Shown here piece after piece: positions 13,170-21,444 of a stretch of DNA of 29,391 nucleotides. This DNA is from Prevotella sp. UBA3757. Lineage in GTDB: Bacteria > Bacteroidota > Bacteroidia > Bacteroidales > Bacteroidaceae. The first letter of the stretch is position 1, and the number at the start of each line of letters is the position of its first letter. Position numbers and translations under genes: made by a program. The stretch lies in NCBI GenBank assembly GCA_002371715.1, contig DFGF01000161.1:5542-34932 (forward strand), read 5' to 3'. The notes under the pieces are model-generated. The model had not been told where the DNA came from. It saw only the letters and a list, made by a program, of their open reading frames with translations, and did no database searches.

Positions 13170-16100
13170 ATGAAGAAAGCCCTTTGGTGGATTCTGGGCA
13201 TACTGCTGAGCCCGCTGGCACTGTTTCTGGTTTTGACGGTACTGCTTTATTTGCCGCCCGTTCAGAACTGGGCAGTCGATAAGGTGGCTGCCGTTGCCTC
13301 AGAGAAGACCGGTATGCTGATCCGCGTGGACCATGTCAACCTCTCGTTTCCCTTGGATTTGACGATAGACCATTTCCTGATGGTTCACGAACGCGACACG
13401 ATAGCCGACGTGGAGCAGATGACGGTCGACGTGCAGCTGTTGCCGTTGCTCGGCAACCAGGTCGTCATCAATGCGCTGGAGGTCAATAACACGCGGCTGA
13501 ATACCAATGGCTTTGTGGAGGCGGCATGCGTCAGGGGCAGCTTCAAATGTCTGTCTGTGGCCAGCCGAGGCATCGACCTGGACCGCCAGACCGTAGAGGT
13601 GAACGGTGCGCGCCTGGAGGGGGCCGACATCGACATACAATTGAACGACTCCGTGCCCGAAGACACGACGAAGAGCGAGACACCCTGGGTCATCCGTATT
13701 GACAGTGCCGTGGTGAGCCGTTCCGACCTGCAGCTGCACATGCCGGGCGACACGATGAGTGTCAAGGCCCGCATAGGCACGCTGACGGCGCGACAGGCAC
13801 TGATAGACCTGGCCCGCGAGACCTATACCGTAGGCAGCGCAGACCTGGCGAACGGTGCCGTGGCCTACGACCAGAACTTGGAACCCCCCATCAGTGTCGA
13901 GGGGTTGGATTACAACCATATCGACCTGACCCACCTGGCGGTGGGCGTCGACTCCATATACTACCACGACCCCACGCTGCGGCTGAACATGCGTCACCTG
14001 GCGATGAAGGAGCGCTGCGGACTGCAGGTGACCGACCTCAGCGGTCCGATAGCCTTGGAGAACGGTAGTTTGCGGCTGCCCCGGTTCCGGCTGAAGACCC
14101 CTGAGAGCGACATCTTCGTGGACATGGACATGCCCCTGTCGCTGACGGACAGCATAGACCCCGGCAAACTGCGCCTCAGGATGGATGCCCGGATAGGGCG
14201 TCAGGACCTGATGCCGTTCCTGGGCAGTCTGCCCCAGGGTGTGCGCGACCGCTGGCCCTACTATGCGCTGACGGTGAAGGGCAGCGTCAAGGGCAACCTG
14301 GACTTTATGGAGTTCAGCGACCTTGACGTCCAGTTGCCGACAGCTTTTGGTGTCAGCGCCGACGGCTTTGTGGCCAACCTGACGGACACCAGGCGGCTGC
14401 GTGCCGACGTGCAGTTCAAGGCTGAGAGCCAGAACCTGGGGTTTCTGATGGCCATGCTGCCGCGTGACGTGCAGCGCGACTACCGCCTGCCACCCATGAC
14501 GGCCGAGGGCCGCGTAAAAGCCGACGGCACGCGTTACACTGCCAATGTCAAGGCCCGCGAGGGTAGGGGACTGTTGACGCTGGACGGTAACTTTAACGCG
14601 CGCGACATGAGCTACAGTGCCAGCCTGAACGTCGAGGATGTCAACGTCCATCATTTCATGCCGCATGGCATGCTCCACAATGTCAACATCGGCGTCATGC
14701 TCAACGGTCACGGCACGGATATCTTCTCGCCCAAGACCGACGCCATAGCCACCGTCTACGTCAACCAGCTGCGCACCAGCATGTGGAACATGAGTGACAT
14801 GACGGCGCTGGCCGTCGTGCGCAACGGGCGCGTACAGATTGACCTGGAGAGCCGCAACAAACTGCTTAGCGGCGAGTTCAACGTTGATGCGCTGATGAAC
14901 ACTGAGAAGTTCGTGGGCACGCTGACCGCCGACGTCAACCATGCCGACCTCTATACCCTCGGACTCATGGAGAGTCCGCTGACGGTACGGCTGTGTGGCT
15001 CGGCCGACATCACATCGGACATGAAGATGAACCACTACGTCAGCGGACTTGTCAGCGACATCGTGGTGACCGATACCGCCAAGACCTACCGGACAGAGTG
15101 GGTGGGCGTTCACCTCCGCACCAGTACCGACACCACCCTGGCCCGCATACAGAGCGGCGACCTCATCGTGAAGGTGGACGCCAGCGGCAACTACGAGCAG
15201 ATGGCGAAGACGTTCAGTGTGCTGGGTGACTCGGTGATGGCACAGATGGATAAGAAAACCATCGACCAGCCTGCGTTGCGCCGCTTGTTGCCCCGGCTGA
15301 AGATGCACGTTGAGAGCAAGCGCGACAATCCCATAGCCAACCTGCTGCTGAGCGGTCGCGGACTGGACTTCCGCGAGATGCTGTTCGACATGGATGCCTC
15401 GCCCGAGCGCGGACTCAACGGCAACGGCCACATCCATGCGCTGACCGTGAGTGGCGTGCGCCTGGACACCATCAATTTCCGGCTGACGCAGCGCCGCGAA
15501 CGGCTCTCGCTGGGCGGTCAGGTGCGCAACAACAAGAAGAATCCGCAGTTTGTGTTCAACGCCGTCTTTGACGGCATCCTGCAGGAGCACGGCGCAACCC
15601 TTGGCATGCGACTCTACGATGAAGCCAACAAGCTTGGCGCACGCATCGGTGCCCAGGCCGAGGTGGTGGACAGCGGGCTACGCATCCACCTCGTGCCCGA
15701 AAAGCCCACGCTGGGCTACAAGATTTTCAACCTCAATGCGGACAACTACCTGCTGTTCCGGCTGAACAAGAAAGTCGAGGCCAACATCGACCTGGTGGCC
15801 GACGACGGCACCGGCGTGAAAGTCTATTCTGAGTCGGCCGACTCGACGGCCCTGCAGGACATCACCGTCAGCGTCAACCGCATCAACCTCGACGAGATTA
15901 CGTCCATCTTCCCCTACGTGCCCCGTATGACAGGATTGCTGAATGGCGACTACCACATCATCCAGGATGCCACCAGCCGCTTCTCGGTGGTCGGCGACAT
16001 GGGCGTGCGCCAGATGACCTACGAGGGCAGCCCCATCGGTAATGTCAGCACGGAAATGGTATACCTGCAGAAGGGCGACTCGGCACACGTCGTGGAGGCA

Positions 16101-17780
16101 AGACTGATGAAGGACGACGCTGAGATAGGCCTGCTGACGGGTACATATTATGATGTGGGCGACGGTACTATGGACCTGAAGTTCCTGATGGAGCGGTTGC
16201 CGCTGGACATGGTCAACGGCTTCATACCCGACCAGCTCTTCGGCCTGCAGGGCTATGGCGAGGGTGAGATGACCATCCGTGGCCCACTGGACCGGCTGAA
16301 GGTGGACGGCCAGGTGGTGCTCGACTCCGCCTACCTGGAGAGCATACCCTACGGCGTGAACATGCGCTTTGCCAAGACCCCGCTGGTGGTTGAGAACTCA
16401 GTGTTGAACATCAACGACTTCAATCTCTATTCGCCTAAGAACGACGAGCTGAACGTCAGCGGCACGGTAGACTTTGCCGATACCGAGCATATCATGACGA
16501 ATCTCCGGCTGCGGGCCCGCAACTATCAGATTATCGATGCCAAGGAGAACCGCCAGAGCGTGGCCTACGGCAAGGCCTTCGTCAACTTCTTCGCCCGCAT
16601 CAGCGGGACGCTCGACGACATGATGATGCGCGGACGCTTCGACGTGCTTGGTTCTACAGACCTGAGCTACGTGCTGCGCGACAGCCCGCTGACCACTGAT
16701 AACCAGCTGGACGAGCTTGTGAAGTTCACCGACTTCAGTGACAGCACGCAGACCGTCGTGGAGCGTCCGCAGTTGACGGGCTTCAAGATGGACATGACCG
16801 TGAACGTCTCGAACGGCGCGCACGTCATGGCCTATCTCAATACGGACCACTCCAACTACATCGACCTCATTGGTGGCGGCACGCTGCGCATGTCGTACAG
16901 TCCGGAGGACAACCTGCGGCTGACGGGCCGCTACACGCTGTCGAACGGCGAGATGAAGTATTCGCTGCCCGTCATTCCGCTGAAGACTTTCACCATTCAG
17001 GACGGTTCGTACGTCGAGTTTACCGGGGACCCCATGAACCCGACGCTGAACATCACCGCCACCGAGCGCACCAAGGCTTCTGTTGCCACGTCGGGTGGGG
17101 CAGGGCGCAGCGTCGACTTCGACTGCGGCGTGGTCATCACTAAGACGCTCAACAACATGGGACTGGCCTTTACCCTCGATGCGCCTGAGGATATGCAGCT
17201 ACACAGCGAGCTGCAGTCGATGGGTGCTGAGCAACGGGCCAAACTGGCTGTCACGATGCTGACCACGGGCATGTATCTGGCCGACGGCAATACAAACGCG
17301 TTCTCCATGAACTCGGCACTCTCGTCGTTCCTTAACTCGCAGATTAGTCAGATCTCGGGCAACGCCCTGCGTACGCTCGACCTCTCGTTCGGCATGGACA
17401 ACTCCACCGATGCCACCGGTGAGACGCGCACCGACTATTCCTTCAAGTTTGCCAAGCGGTTCCTCAACAACCGGCTGAAGGTGCAGGTGGGCGGCAAGGT
17501 GTCTACCGGTGCCGAACTGCAGCAGCGCAACAACTCGTTCTTCGATAACGTGCTGCTGGAGTATCGCCTGGACCAGTCGGCCAACAAGTATGTCACGCTG
17601 TTCTTCCAGAACAATGCCTACGACTGGCTCGACGGCTATTCTCAGAAGTATGGCGGCGGCTTCATCTGGCGTCGCTCCCTGAACCGTTTCCTCGACATTT
17701 TCAAGTTCAATGATACACCGGCCACGCTGATGCCCATGCGCGCAGCTCAGCCTGACAGCGTTGGAAGGGTAAAAAGGTGA
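13170..17780 (+). CDS. tamB: translocation and assembly module protein TamB
   Basis: The protein has 1536 residues. It begins MKKALWWILGILLSPLALFL, a signal-anchor helix followed by YLPPVQNWAVDKVAAVASEKTGM, the usual TamB/AsmA-like start. The long middle is a run of beta-strand repeats expected to form the periplasm-spanning lipid-transport groove. The C-terminal 400 residues match the TamB (DUF490) domain: SNYIDLIGGGTLRMSYSPED, TGRYTLSNGEMKYSLPVIPL, and the end KVSTGAELQQRNNSFFDNVL through WLDGYSQKYGGGFIWRRS. TamB is an inner-membrane-anchored partner of an Omp85 protein and is linked to phospholipid transport or barrel assembly. tamL follows 44-60 nt later. A start at 13122 would overlap the upstream gene; 13170 is preferred. 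The TGA stop lies within an octamer-like repeat. Confidence 0.93.
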   Translation: MKKALWWILGILLSPLALFLVLTVLLYLPPVQNWAVDKVAAVASEKTGMLIRVDHVNLSFPLDLTIDHFLMVHERDTIADVEQMTVDVQLLPLLGNQVVINALEVNNTRLNTNGFVEAACVRGSFKCLSVASRGIDLDRQTVEVNGARLEGADIDIQLNDSVPEDTTKSETPWVIRIDSAVVSRSDLQLHMPGDTMSVKARIGTLTARQALIDLARETYTVGSADLANGAVAYDQNLEPPISVEGLDYNHIDLTHLAVGVDSIYYHDPTLRLNMRHLAMKERCGLQVTDLSGPIALENGSLRLPRFRLKTPESDIFVDMDMPLSLTDSIDPGKLRLRMDARIGRQDLMPFLGSLPQGVRDRWPYYALTVKGSVKGNLDFMEFSDLDVQLPTAFGVSADGFVANLTDTRRLRADVQFKAESQNLGFLMAMLPRDVQRDYRLPPMTAEGRVKADGTRYTANVKAREGRGLLTLDGNFNARDMSYSASLNVEDVNVHHFMPHGMLHNVNIGVMLNGHGTDIFSPKTDAIATVYVNQLRTSMWNMSDMTALAVVRNGRVQIDLESRNKLLSGEFNVDALMNTEKFVGTLTADVNHADLYTLGLMESPLTVRLCGSADITSDMKMNHYVSGLVSDIVVTDTAKTYRTEWVGVHLRTSTDTTLARIQSGDLIVKVDASGNYEQMAKTFSVLGDSVMAQMDKKTIDQPALRRLLPRLKMHVESKRDNPIANLLLSGRGLDFREMLFDMDASPERGLNGNGHIHALTVSGVRLDTINFRLTQRRERLSLGGQVRNNKKNPQFVFNAVFDGILQEHGATLGMRLYDEANKLGARIGAQAEVVDSGLRIHLVPEKPTLGYKIFNLNADNYLLFRLNKKVEANIDLVADDGTGVKVYSESADSTALQDITVSVNRINLDEITSIFPYVPRMTGLLNGDYHIIQDATSRFSVVGDMGVRQMTYEGSPIGNVSTEMVYLQKGDSAHVVEARLMKDDAEIGLLTGTYYDVGDGTMDLKFLMERLPLDMVNGFIPDQLFGLQGYGEGEMTIRGPLDRLKVDGQVVLDSAYLESIPYGVNMRFAKTPLVVENSVLNINDFNLYSPKNDELNVSGTVDFADTEHIMTNLRLRARNYQIIDAKENRQSVAYGKAFVNFFARISGTLDDMMMRGRFDVLGSTDLSYVLRDSPLTTDNQLDELVKFTDFSDSTQTVVERPQLTGFKMDMTVNVSNGAHVMAYLNTDHSNYIDLIGGGTLRMSYSPEDNLRLTGRYTLSNGEMKYSLPVIPLKTFTIQDGSYVEFTGDPMNPTLNITATERTKASVATSGGAGRSVDFDCGVVITKTLNNMGLAFTLDAPEDMQLHSELQSMGAEQRAKLAVTMLTTGMYLADGNTNAFSMNSALSSFLNSQISQISGNALRTLDLSFGMDNSTDATGETRTDYSFKFAKRFLNNRLKVQVGGKVSTGAELQQRNNSFFDNVLLEYRLDQSANKYVTLFFQNNAYDWLDGYSQKYGGGFIWRRSLNRFLDIFKFNDTPATLMPMRAAQPDSVGRVKR

Positions 17781-17820
17781 AAAAGTAAAAGACAATAATA
17801 TATAAGGTGAAAAGTAAAAG
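17769..17820 (+). repeat. GTAAAAAG-type repeat at the tamB-tamL junction
   Basis: GTAAAAAG, GTGAAAAA and GTAAAAGA (17769-17792) come first, then a spacer, then GTGAAAA and GTAAAAG (17807-17820). The two blocks together form an imperfect 30-nt direct duplication that ends in ACAAT each time. The tamB stop (17778-17780) and a possible tamL GTG start (17807) both lie within repeat units. The unit is the reverse complement of the CTTTTTAC units at 17875-17906. Confidence 0.75.
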
Positions 17821-17824
17821 GACA

Positions 17825-20314
17825 ATGACGACAAAGGTTATGACATGTAGCGGTTTATGTAAAAAGGCGCACGCCTTTTTACCTTTTTACCTTTTTACCA
17901 TTTTACCTTTCCTCCTCTCTTGCTCGATGACGAAGAGTGTTCCCGACGGCGACCAGCTGTTTACCGGCCTGAAGGATATTACATACCTCCAGTCTGACAC
18001 CCTCAATGGTAAGCCTGCCCCCTGGCCCCAGAATTTCGCGACCACCCAGGAGGAGGTTGAGGCGGCACTTGCCACCGCCCCCAATGGTTCGCTCTTCGGC
18101 AGCAGTTACTACCGACTGCCTTTCTCGTTTGGCGTCTCGGTGTGGAACGCCTATGCCGACGGAAAGTCACCCTTTGCGCGCTGGATGACCAAGACGTTTG
18201 GCAAACAACCCGTGCTCATGTCGTGGGTCAACCCCGGCTTGCGAGCCACCGTGGCACAGACCGTATTGCGCAGTCATGGCTACTTTGGGGCTTACGTCGA
18301 CTACGAGTCCATCACCGGCCGTAATCCCAAGACCGCCAAACTCTCATATAAAGTCAGTCCCGGCCGCCTCTATACCCTCGACTCCGTCAGCGTGGTCGGT
18401 TTTCCTGCTGAGGCTGACAGCCTGATACGGTCGACGGCCAGTGAGAGCCATCTCAAGAAGGGCGACGCCTTCGATGTCAGCAACCTCGATGCCGAGCGCC
18501 AGCGCATCAGTACCCTGTTGCGCAACAACGGCTACTATTATTATCAGCCTGGTTTCGCTTCGTATCTGGCCGACACCTTCGTCGTCGACGGGAAGGTGCA
18601 GCTGCAGCTGAAACTGGCCAACGAGGTGCCGGAGGCAGCACTGCATAAGTGGTATATTGGCCGTATCAATATCGACATGCGCAAGACGGCGCGCGAAGTG
18701 CTGACCGATTCCGTCCGTGGACGTACGCTCACCGTACGTTTCTCGGGCAAGAAGCCGCCCGTGCGTACCCGTGTGCTCATGGCCGACATCAAGCTGCGTC
18801 CCCGCCAGCTGTATAGCCATGACAACTACCTCCAGTCGGTCAGCAAGCTCAACGCCACGGGTCTTTTCTCGTCGGTCAACCTGACCTTTACGCCGCGCGA
18901 CACCGTTCACCGTTCACCGCTCACCGTTCAACAGTCACCGTCCGGCACTCAACGTTCAACGTTCAACGTTCAACGTTCAACGTCCGACACCCTCGACCTG
19001 ACGCTCAACTGCACCTTTTCGCAGCCCTGGGACTTCTATGTTGAGACGAACTTCAATGCCCGTACCATCGGTCGCATGGGGCCAGAGTTGCGCATGGGTA
19101 TCACCCGTCGCAATGCCTTTCGTGGTGCTGAGAAAATCGATGTCAACATTCACGGCTCTTACGAGTGGGCTACCAGAAATAACAAGGCCGACATGAGCAA
19201 CTACGAGTATGGTGCCGACGCTTCCATCGAGTTTCCGCGTATCATCGCGCCCTTCTTCGGCGGCAACCGCGTCCGTCGTGACAGCGTCGGGCGCATCATC
19301 CGCCGCCGTCGCTTCTATGCCACGCCCAGCACGCTGGCCAAGGCTTCTACCGACATCATCCGCCGTCCCGGCTACTATAAGATGCACGTCGTGTCCGGCG
19401 AGTGGACCTACCGCTGGCAGACCTCGGCCCAGAGCCGCCACGAGTTCTCGCCACTGACGCTGAAGTACCAGTTTATGAACAGCCATACCTACGAGTTCGA
19501 CTCGCTGGCCCAGCAGAACCCCTATCTGAAGGTGACGATGCAGGACTACTTCATACCGGAGATGCGCTATACCTACACCTATACCAGTCCCGTCGGCTAT
19601 CGCAACCCCATACGCTGGGAGACCACCGTGGCCGAATCGGGCAACGGCGTGGCACTCTACGACCTGGCCGTGGGCAGGAAGTGGAACGAGAAGGACAAGA
19701 CGTTGTTCCGCAACCCCTATTCGCAGTTTCTGAAGTTCGAGACCGACTTCACCAAGACCTGGACACTCGATTCGCAGTCGAAACTCGTAGGCCACGTCAG
19801 CGCAGGTTTCATCTACGCCTACGGCAACAGCGACTGGATTCCGTCCACCGAGCTGTTCTATGTGGGCGGTGCCAACAGCATCCGTGCCTTCGCCGTGCGC
19901 GGCATCGGTCCCGGACGATTCCCTGGGGCAGCCAACACCATGCTGTCATACCTGGTCCAGAACGGTAATACCAAGCTCGTGCTCAACCTGGAATACCGCC
20001 GCCAGCTTTTCGGAAAACTCTACGGTGCCCTCTTCCTTGATGCCGGCAATGTCTGGAACACTAAGAATCTGAAGACGCAGCTCTCCGACGACGTGTCGGA
20101 CTATACCACCACGTTCCGCTTTGCCGACTTCTACAAGCAGCTGGCCGTCGGAACGGGCCTCGGTTTCCGCTACGACTTGGACTTCCTCATCCTCAGGCTT
20201 GACTGGGGCGTGGCGCTCCACGTGCCCTACGAGACCAGCCGCTCGGGCTTCTACAACCTTGAACGCTTCAGCGGCAGCCATACCCTGCACTTTGCCATTG
20301 GCTACCCGTTCTGA
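17825..20314 (+). CDS. tamL: TamL, lipoprotein Omp85 (BamA/TamA) family outer-membrane protein
   Basis: The protein has 829 residues from the ATG at 17825; GTG 17807 and ATG 17840 are also in frame. A signal peptide ends in the lipobox LLSC (Cys33 from this start), followed by SMTKSVPDGDQL, typical of TamL, the lipidated Bacteroidetes Omp85 protein. POTRA-like domains follow (for example KLSYKVSPGRLYTLDSVSVV). The C-terminal half is a beta barrel with the Omp85 motif GGANSIRAFAVRGIGPGRF and the terminal strand HTLHFAIGYPF ending in Phe. It sits directly after tamB, its expected partner. Two oddities: the hydrophobic core of the signal peptide is coded by octamer repeats (17875-17906), and a heptamer array (18906-18982) adds an in-frame 29-residue insert between POTRA region and barrel. 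Both keep the frame open. Confidence 0.92.
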   Translation: MTTKVMTCSGLCKKAHAFLPFYLFTILPFLLSCSMTKSVPDGDQLFTGLKDITYLQSDTLNGKPAPWPQNFATTQEEVEAALATAPNGSLFGSSYYRLPFSFGVSVWNAYADGKSPFARWMTKTFGKQPVLMSWVNPGLRATVAQTVLRSHGYFGAYVDYESITGRNPKTAKLSYKVSPGRLYTLDSVSVVGFPAEADSLIRSTASESHLKKGDAFDVSNLDAERQRISTLLRNNGYYYYQPGFASYLADTFVVDGKVQLQLKLANEVPEAALHKWYIGRINIDMRKTAREVLTDSVRGRTLTVRFSGKKPPVRTRVLMADIKLRPRQLYSHDNYLQSVSKLNATGLFSSVNLTFTPRDTVHRSPLTVQQSPSGTQRSTFNVQRSTSDTLDLTLNCTFSQPWDFYVETNFNARTIGRMGPELRMGITRRNAFRGAEKIDVNIHGSYEWATRNNKADMSNYEYGADASIEFPRIIAPFFGGNRVRRDSVGRIIRRRRFYATPSTLAKASTDIIRRPGYYKMHVVSGEWTYRWQTSAQSRHEFSPLTLKYQFMNSHTYEFDSLAQQNPYLKVTMQDYFIPEMRYTYTYTSPVGYRNPIRWETTVAESGNGVALYDLAVGRKWNEKDKTLFRNPYSQFLKFETDFTKTWTLDSQSKLVGHVSAGFIYAYGNSDWIPSTELFYVGGANSIRAFAVRGIGPGRFPGAANTMLSYLVQNGNTKLVLNLEYRRQLFGKLYGALFLDAGNVWNTKNLKTQLSDDVSDYTTTFRFADFYKQLAVGTGLGFRYDLDFLILRLDWGVALHVPYETSRSGFYNLERFSGSHTLHFAIGYPF
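17859..17882 (+). repeat. perfect 11-bp inverted repeat in the tamL leader
   Basis: GTAAAAAGGCG (17859-17869) and CGCCTTTTTAC (17872-17882) are exact reverse complements around CA. In RNA this gives at least a 9-bp hairpin just after the likely tamL start codons. The right arm is the first octamer unit of the signal-peptide array, so the hairpin pairs a lone reversed unit with the array. Confidence 0.7.
17875..17906 (+). repeat. in-gene octamer array coding the TamL signal-peptide core
   Basis: Four 8-nt units in register: CTTTTTAC three times, then CATTTTAC; degenerate CTTTCCTC follows at 17907. Read in the tamL frame they give AFLPFYLFTILPFLLSC up to the lipobox Cys. The unit has no stop codon in any frame on this strand and codes the hydrophobic octapeptide FLPFYLFT. 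Confidence 0.93.
18906..18982 (+). repeat. in-gene heptamer array in tamL (TTCACCG/TTCAACG)
   Basis: Eleven 7-nt units in unbroken register: TTCACCG twice, CTCACCG, TTCAACA, GTCACCG, TCCGGCA, CTCAACG, then TTCAACG four times. The array lies inside an 87-nt segment bounded by CGACACC at 18898 and again at 18985, so the insert is exactly 29 codons. It encodes VHRSPLTVQQSPSG followed by TQRSTFNVQRSTSD. Confidence 0.95.
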
Positions 20315-20333
20315 TAAGAAAAGTCCAAATATT

Positions 20334-20364
20334 TTGGCATTTCGCTTACTTATTCGTACCTTTG
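20334..20364 (+). promoter_or_regulatory. upstream copy of a duplicated promoter
   Basis: TTG (20334-20336) and TACCTTTG (20357-20364) with exactly 20 nt between. About 45 nt around it closely resemble the second promoter 75 nt downstream. Confidence 0.72.
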
Positions 20365-20408
20365 AACTGCGTTCTAAGGTACTCCCGTTCGAAAAAGTTC
20401 AAAAAGAT

Positions 20409-20439
20409 TTGGCTTTTTCCTCACTTATTTGTACCTTTG
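20409..20439 (+). promoter_or_regulatory. downstream copy of a duplicated promoter
   Basis: TTG (20409-20411) and TACCTTTG (20432-20439) with exactly 20 nt between; transcription would start near 20446, about 34 nt before the ATG at 20480. Confidence 0.8.
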
Positions 20440-20479
20440 CAAGCAAAACAAACAATTAGTACATTAAATAACAATATCG

Positions 20480-21391
20480 ATGAAACCGACATTATTTCTT
20501 TTAGCAGCAGGTATGGGCAGCCGTTACGGCGGCCTGAAGCAGCTGGACGGTCTGGGTCCCAACGGCGAGACCATCATGGACTATAGTATTTACGACGCCA
20601 TACAGGCCGGATTCGGCAAGATTGTGTGGGTCATCCGTAAGGATTTTGAAGAGCAGTTCCGCACACAGATTCTCTCGAAGTATGAGGGCAAGGTGCAGTG
20701 CGAACTGTGTTTCCAGGCACTCGACGCACTGCCCGAGGGCTTCAGCGTGCCGGAGGGTCGCCAGAAGCCGTGGGGCACGAACCACGCCGTGCTGATGGGT
20801 AAGGACATCATCAAGGAACCCTTCTGTGTCATCAACTGCGATGACTTCTACGGTCGTGACTGCTTCATGCAGATTGGCAAATTCCTGAGTTCGCTGCCCG
20901 AGGGTGCCAAGAACCAGTATGCCATGGTGGGCTTCCGCGTGTGCAACACGTTGAGCGAGAACGGGTCGGTGGCCCGTGGCGTCTGTGCCTACAACGAGAA
21001 GCGTCACCTGACAGATGTCGTGGAGCGTACGGAGATCATGCGCATCGACGGCGTCATCAAGTACAAGGACGAGCAGGACGAGTGGCAGCCCCTGGAGGAG
21101 AATGCTCCCGTATCAATGAATGTCTGGGGCTTTACTCCCGACTATTTTGAGTATAGTGAGGCTTACTTCAAGGAGTTCCTGAGCGACCCGAAGAACATGG
21201 AGAACCTGAAGGCCGAGTTCTTTATCCCGCTGATGGTCAACAAGCTCATCACCGAGGGTACGGCAACCTGCGAGGTGCTTGACACTACGTCGAAGTGGTT
21301 TGGCGTGACGTATGCCGCCGACCGTGCCGACACCGTGGCCCGCATCCAGAAACTGGTGGACGACGGCGTCTATCCCAACAAACTGTTTTAA
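20480..21391 (+). CDS. sugar-phosphate nucleotidyltransferase family protein
   Basis: The protein has 303 residues. It opens PTLFLLAAGMGSRYGGLKQLDGLGPNGE, the nucleotide-binding signature of the GT-A-fold NTP-transferase family (LAAGxGxR with a downstream Lys). FCVINCDDFYGRDCF near residue 115 carries the metal-binding Asp. It should join a nucleoside triphosphate to a sugar-phosphate or similar substrate in the cytoplasm; the substrate is unknown. It differs from typical GlmU or GalU, and proteins of this form are common, single-copy and poorly characterised in Bacteroidetes. Two near-identical promoters precede it. Its TAA stop merges with a perfect heptamer-based hairpin (21391-21429), followed by the DHH phosphoesterase gene. 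Confidence 0.85.
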   Translation: MKPTLFLLAAGMGSRYGGLKQLDGLGPNGETIMDYSIYDAIQAGFGKIVWVIRKDFEEQFRTQILSKYEGKVQCELCFQALDALPEGFSVPEGRQKPWGTNHAVLMGKDIIKEPFCVINCDDFYGRDCFMQIGKFLSSLPEGAKNQYAMVGFRVCNTLSENGSVARGVCAYNEKRHLTDVVERTEIMRIDGVIKYKDEQDEWQPLEENAPVSMNVWGFTPDYFEYSEAYFKEFLSDPKNMENLKAEFFIPLMVNKLITEGTATCEVLDTTSKWFGVTYAADRADTVARIQKLVDDGVYPNKLF

Positions 21392-21429
21392 CGTTGAGCG
21401 TTGAACGTTGGACGTTCAACGCTCAACGT
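21391..21429 (+). repeat. perfect 18-bp hairpin made of heptamer units
   Basis: The arms 21391-21408 and 21412-21429 are exact reverse complements around TGG. The same bases are five 7-nt units in register from 21392: CGTTGAG, CGTTGAA, CGTTGGA, CGTTCAA, CGCTCAA, that is, the TTCAACG repeat in both orientations. The last base of the upstream stop codon is the first base of the stem. It may work as a terminator or RNA-processing hairpin between the two genes; no T tract follows. Confidence 0.92.
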
Positions 21430-21444
21430 AAAAAGATAAATACT

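Noticed and set aside
13299..15590. 763-residue open frame on the minus strand within tamB
   Set aside because: Antisense shadow from the codon bias of tamB; it is His/Val/Gln-rich and resembles no protein family.
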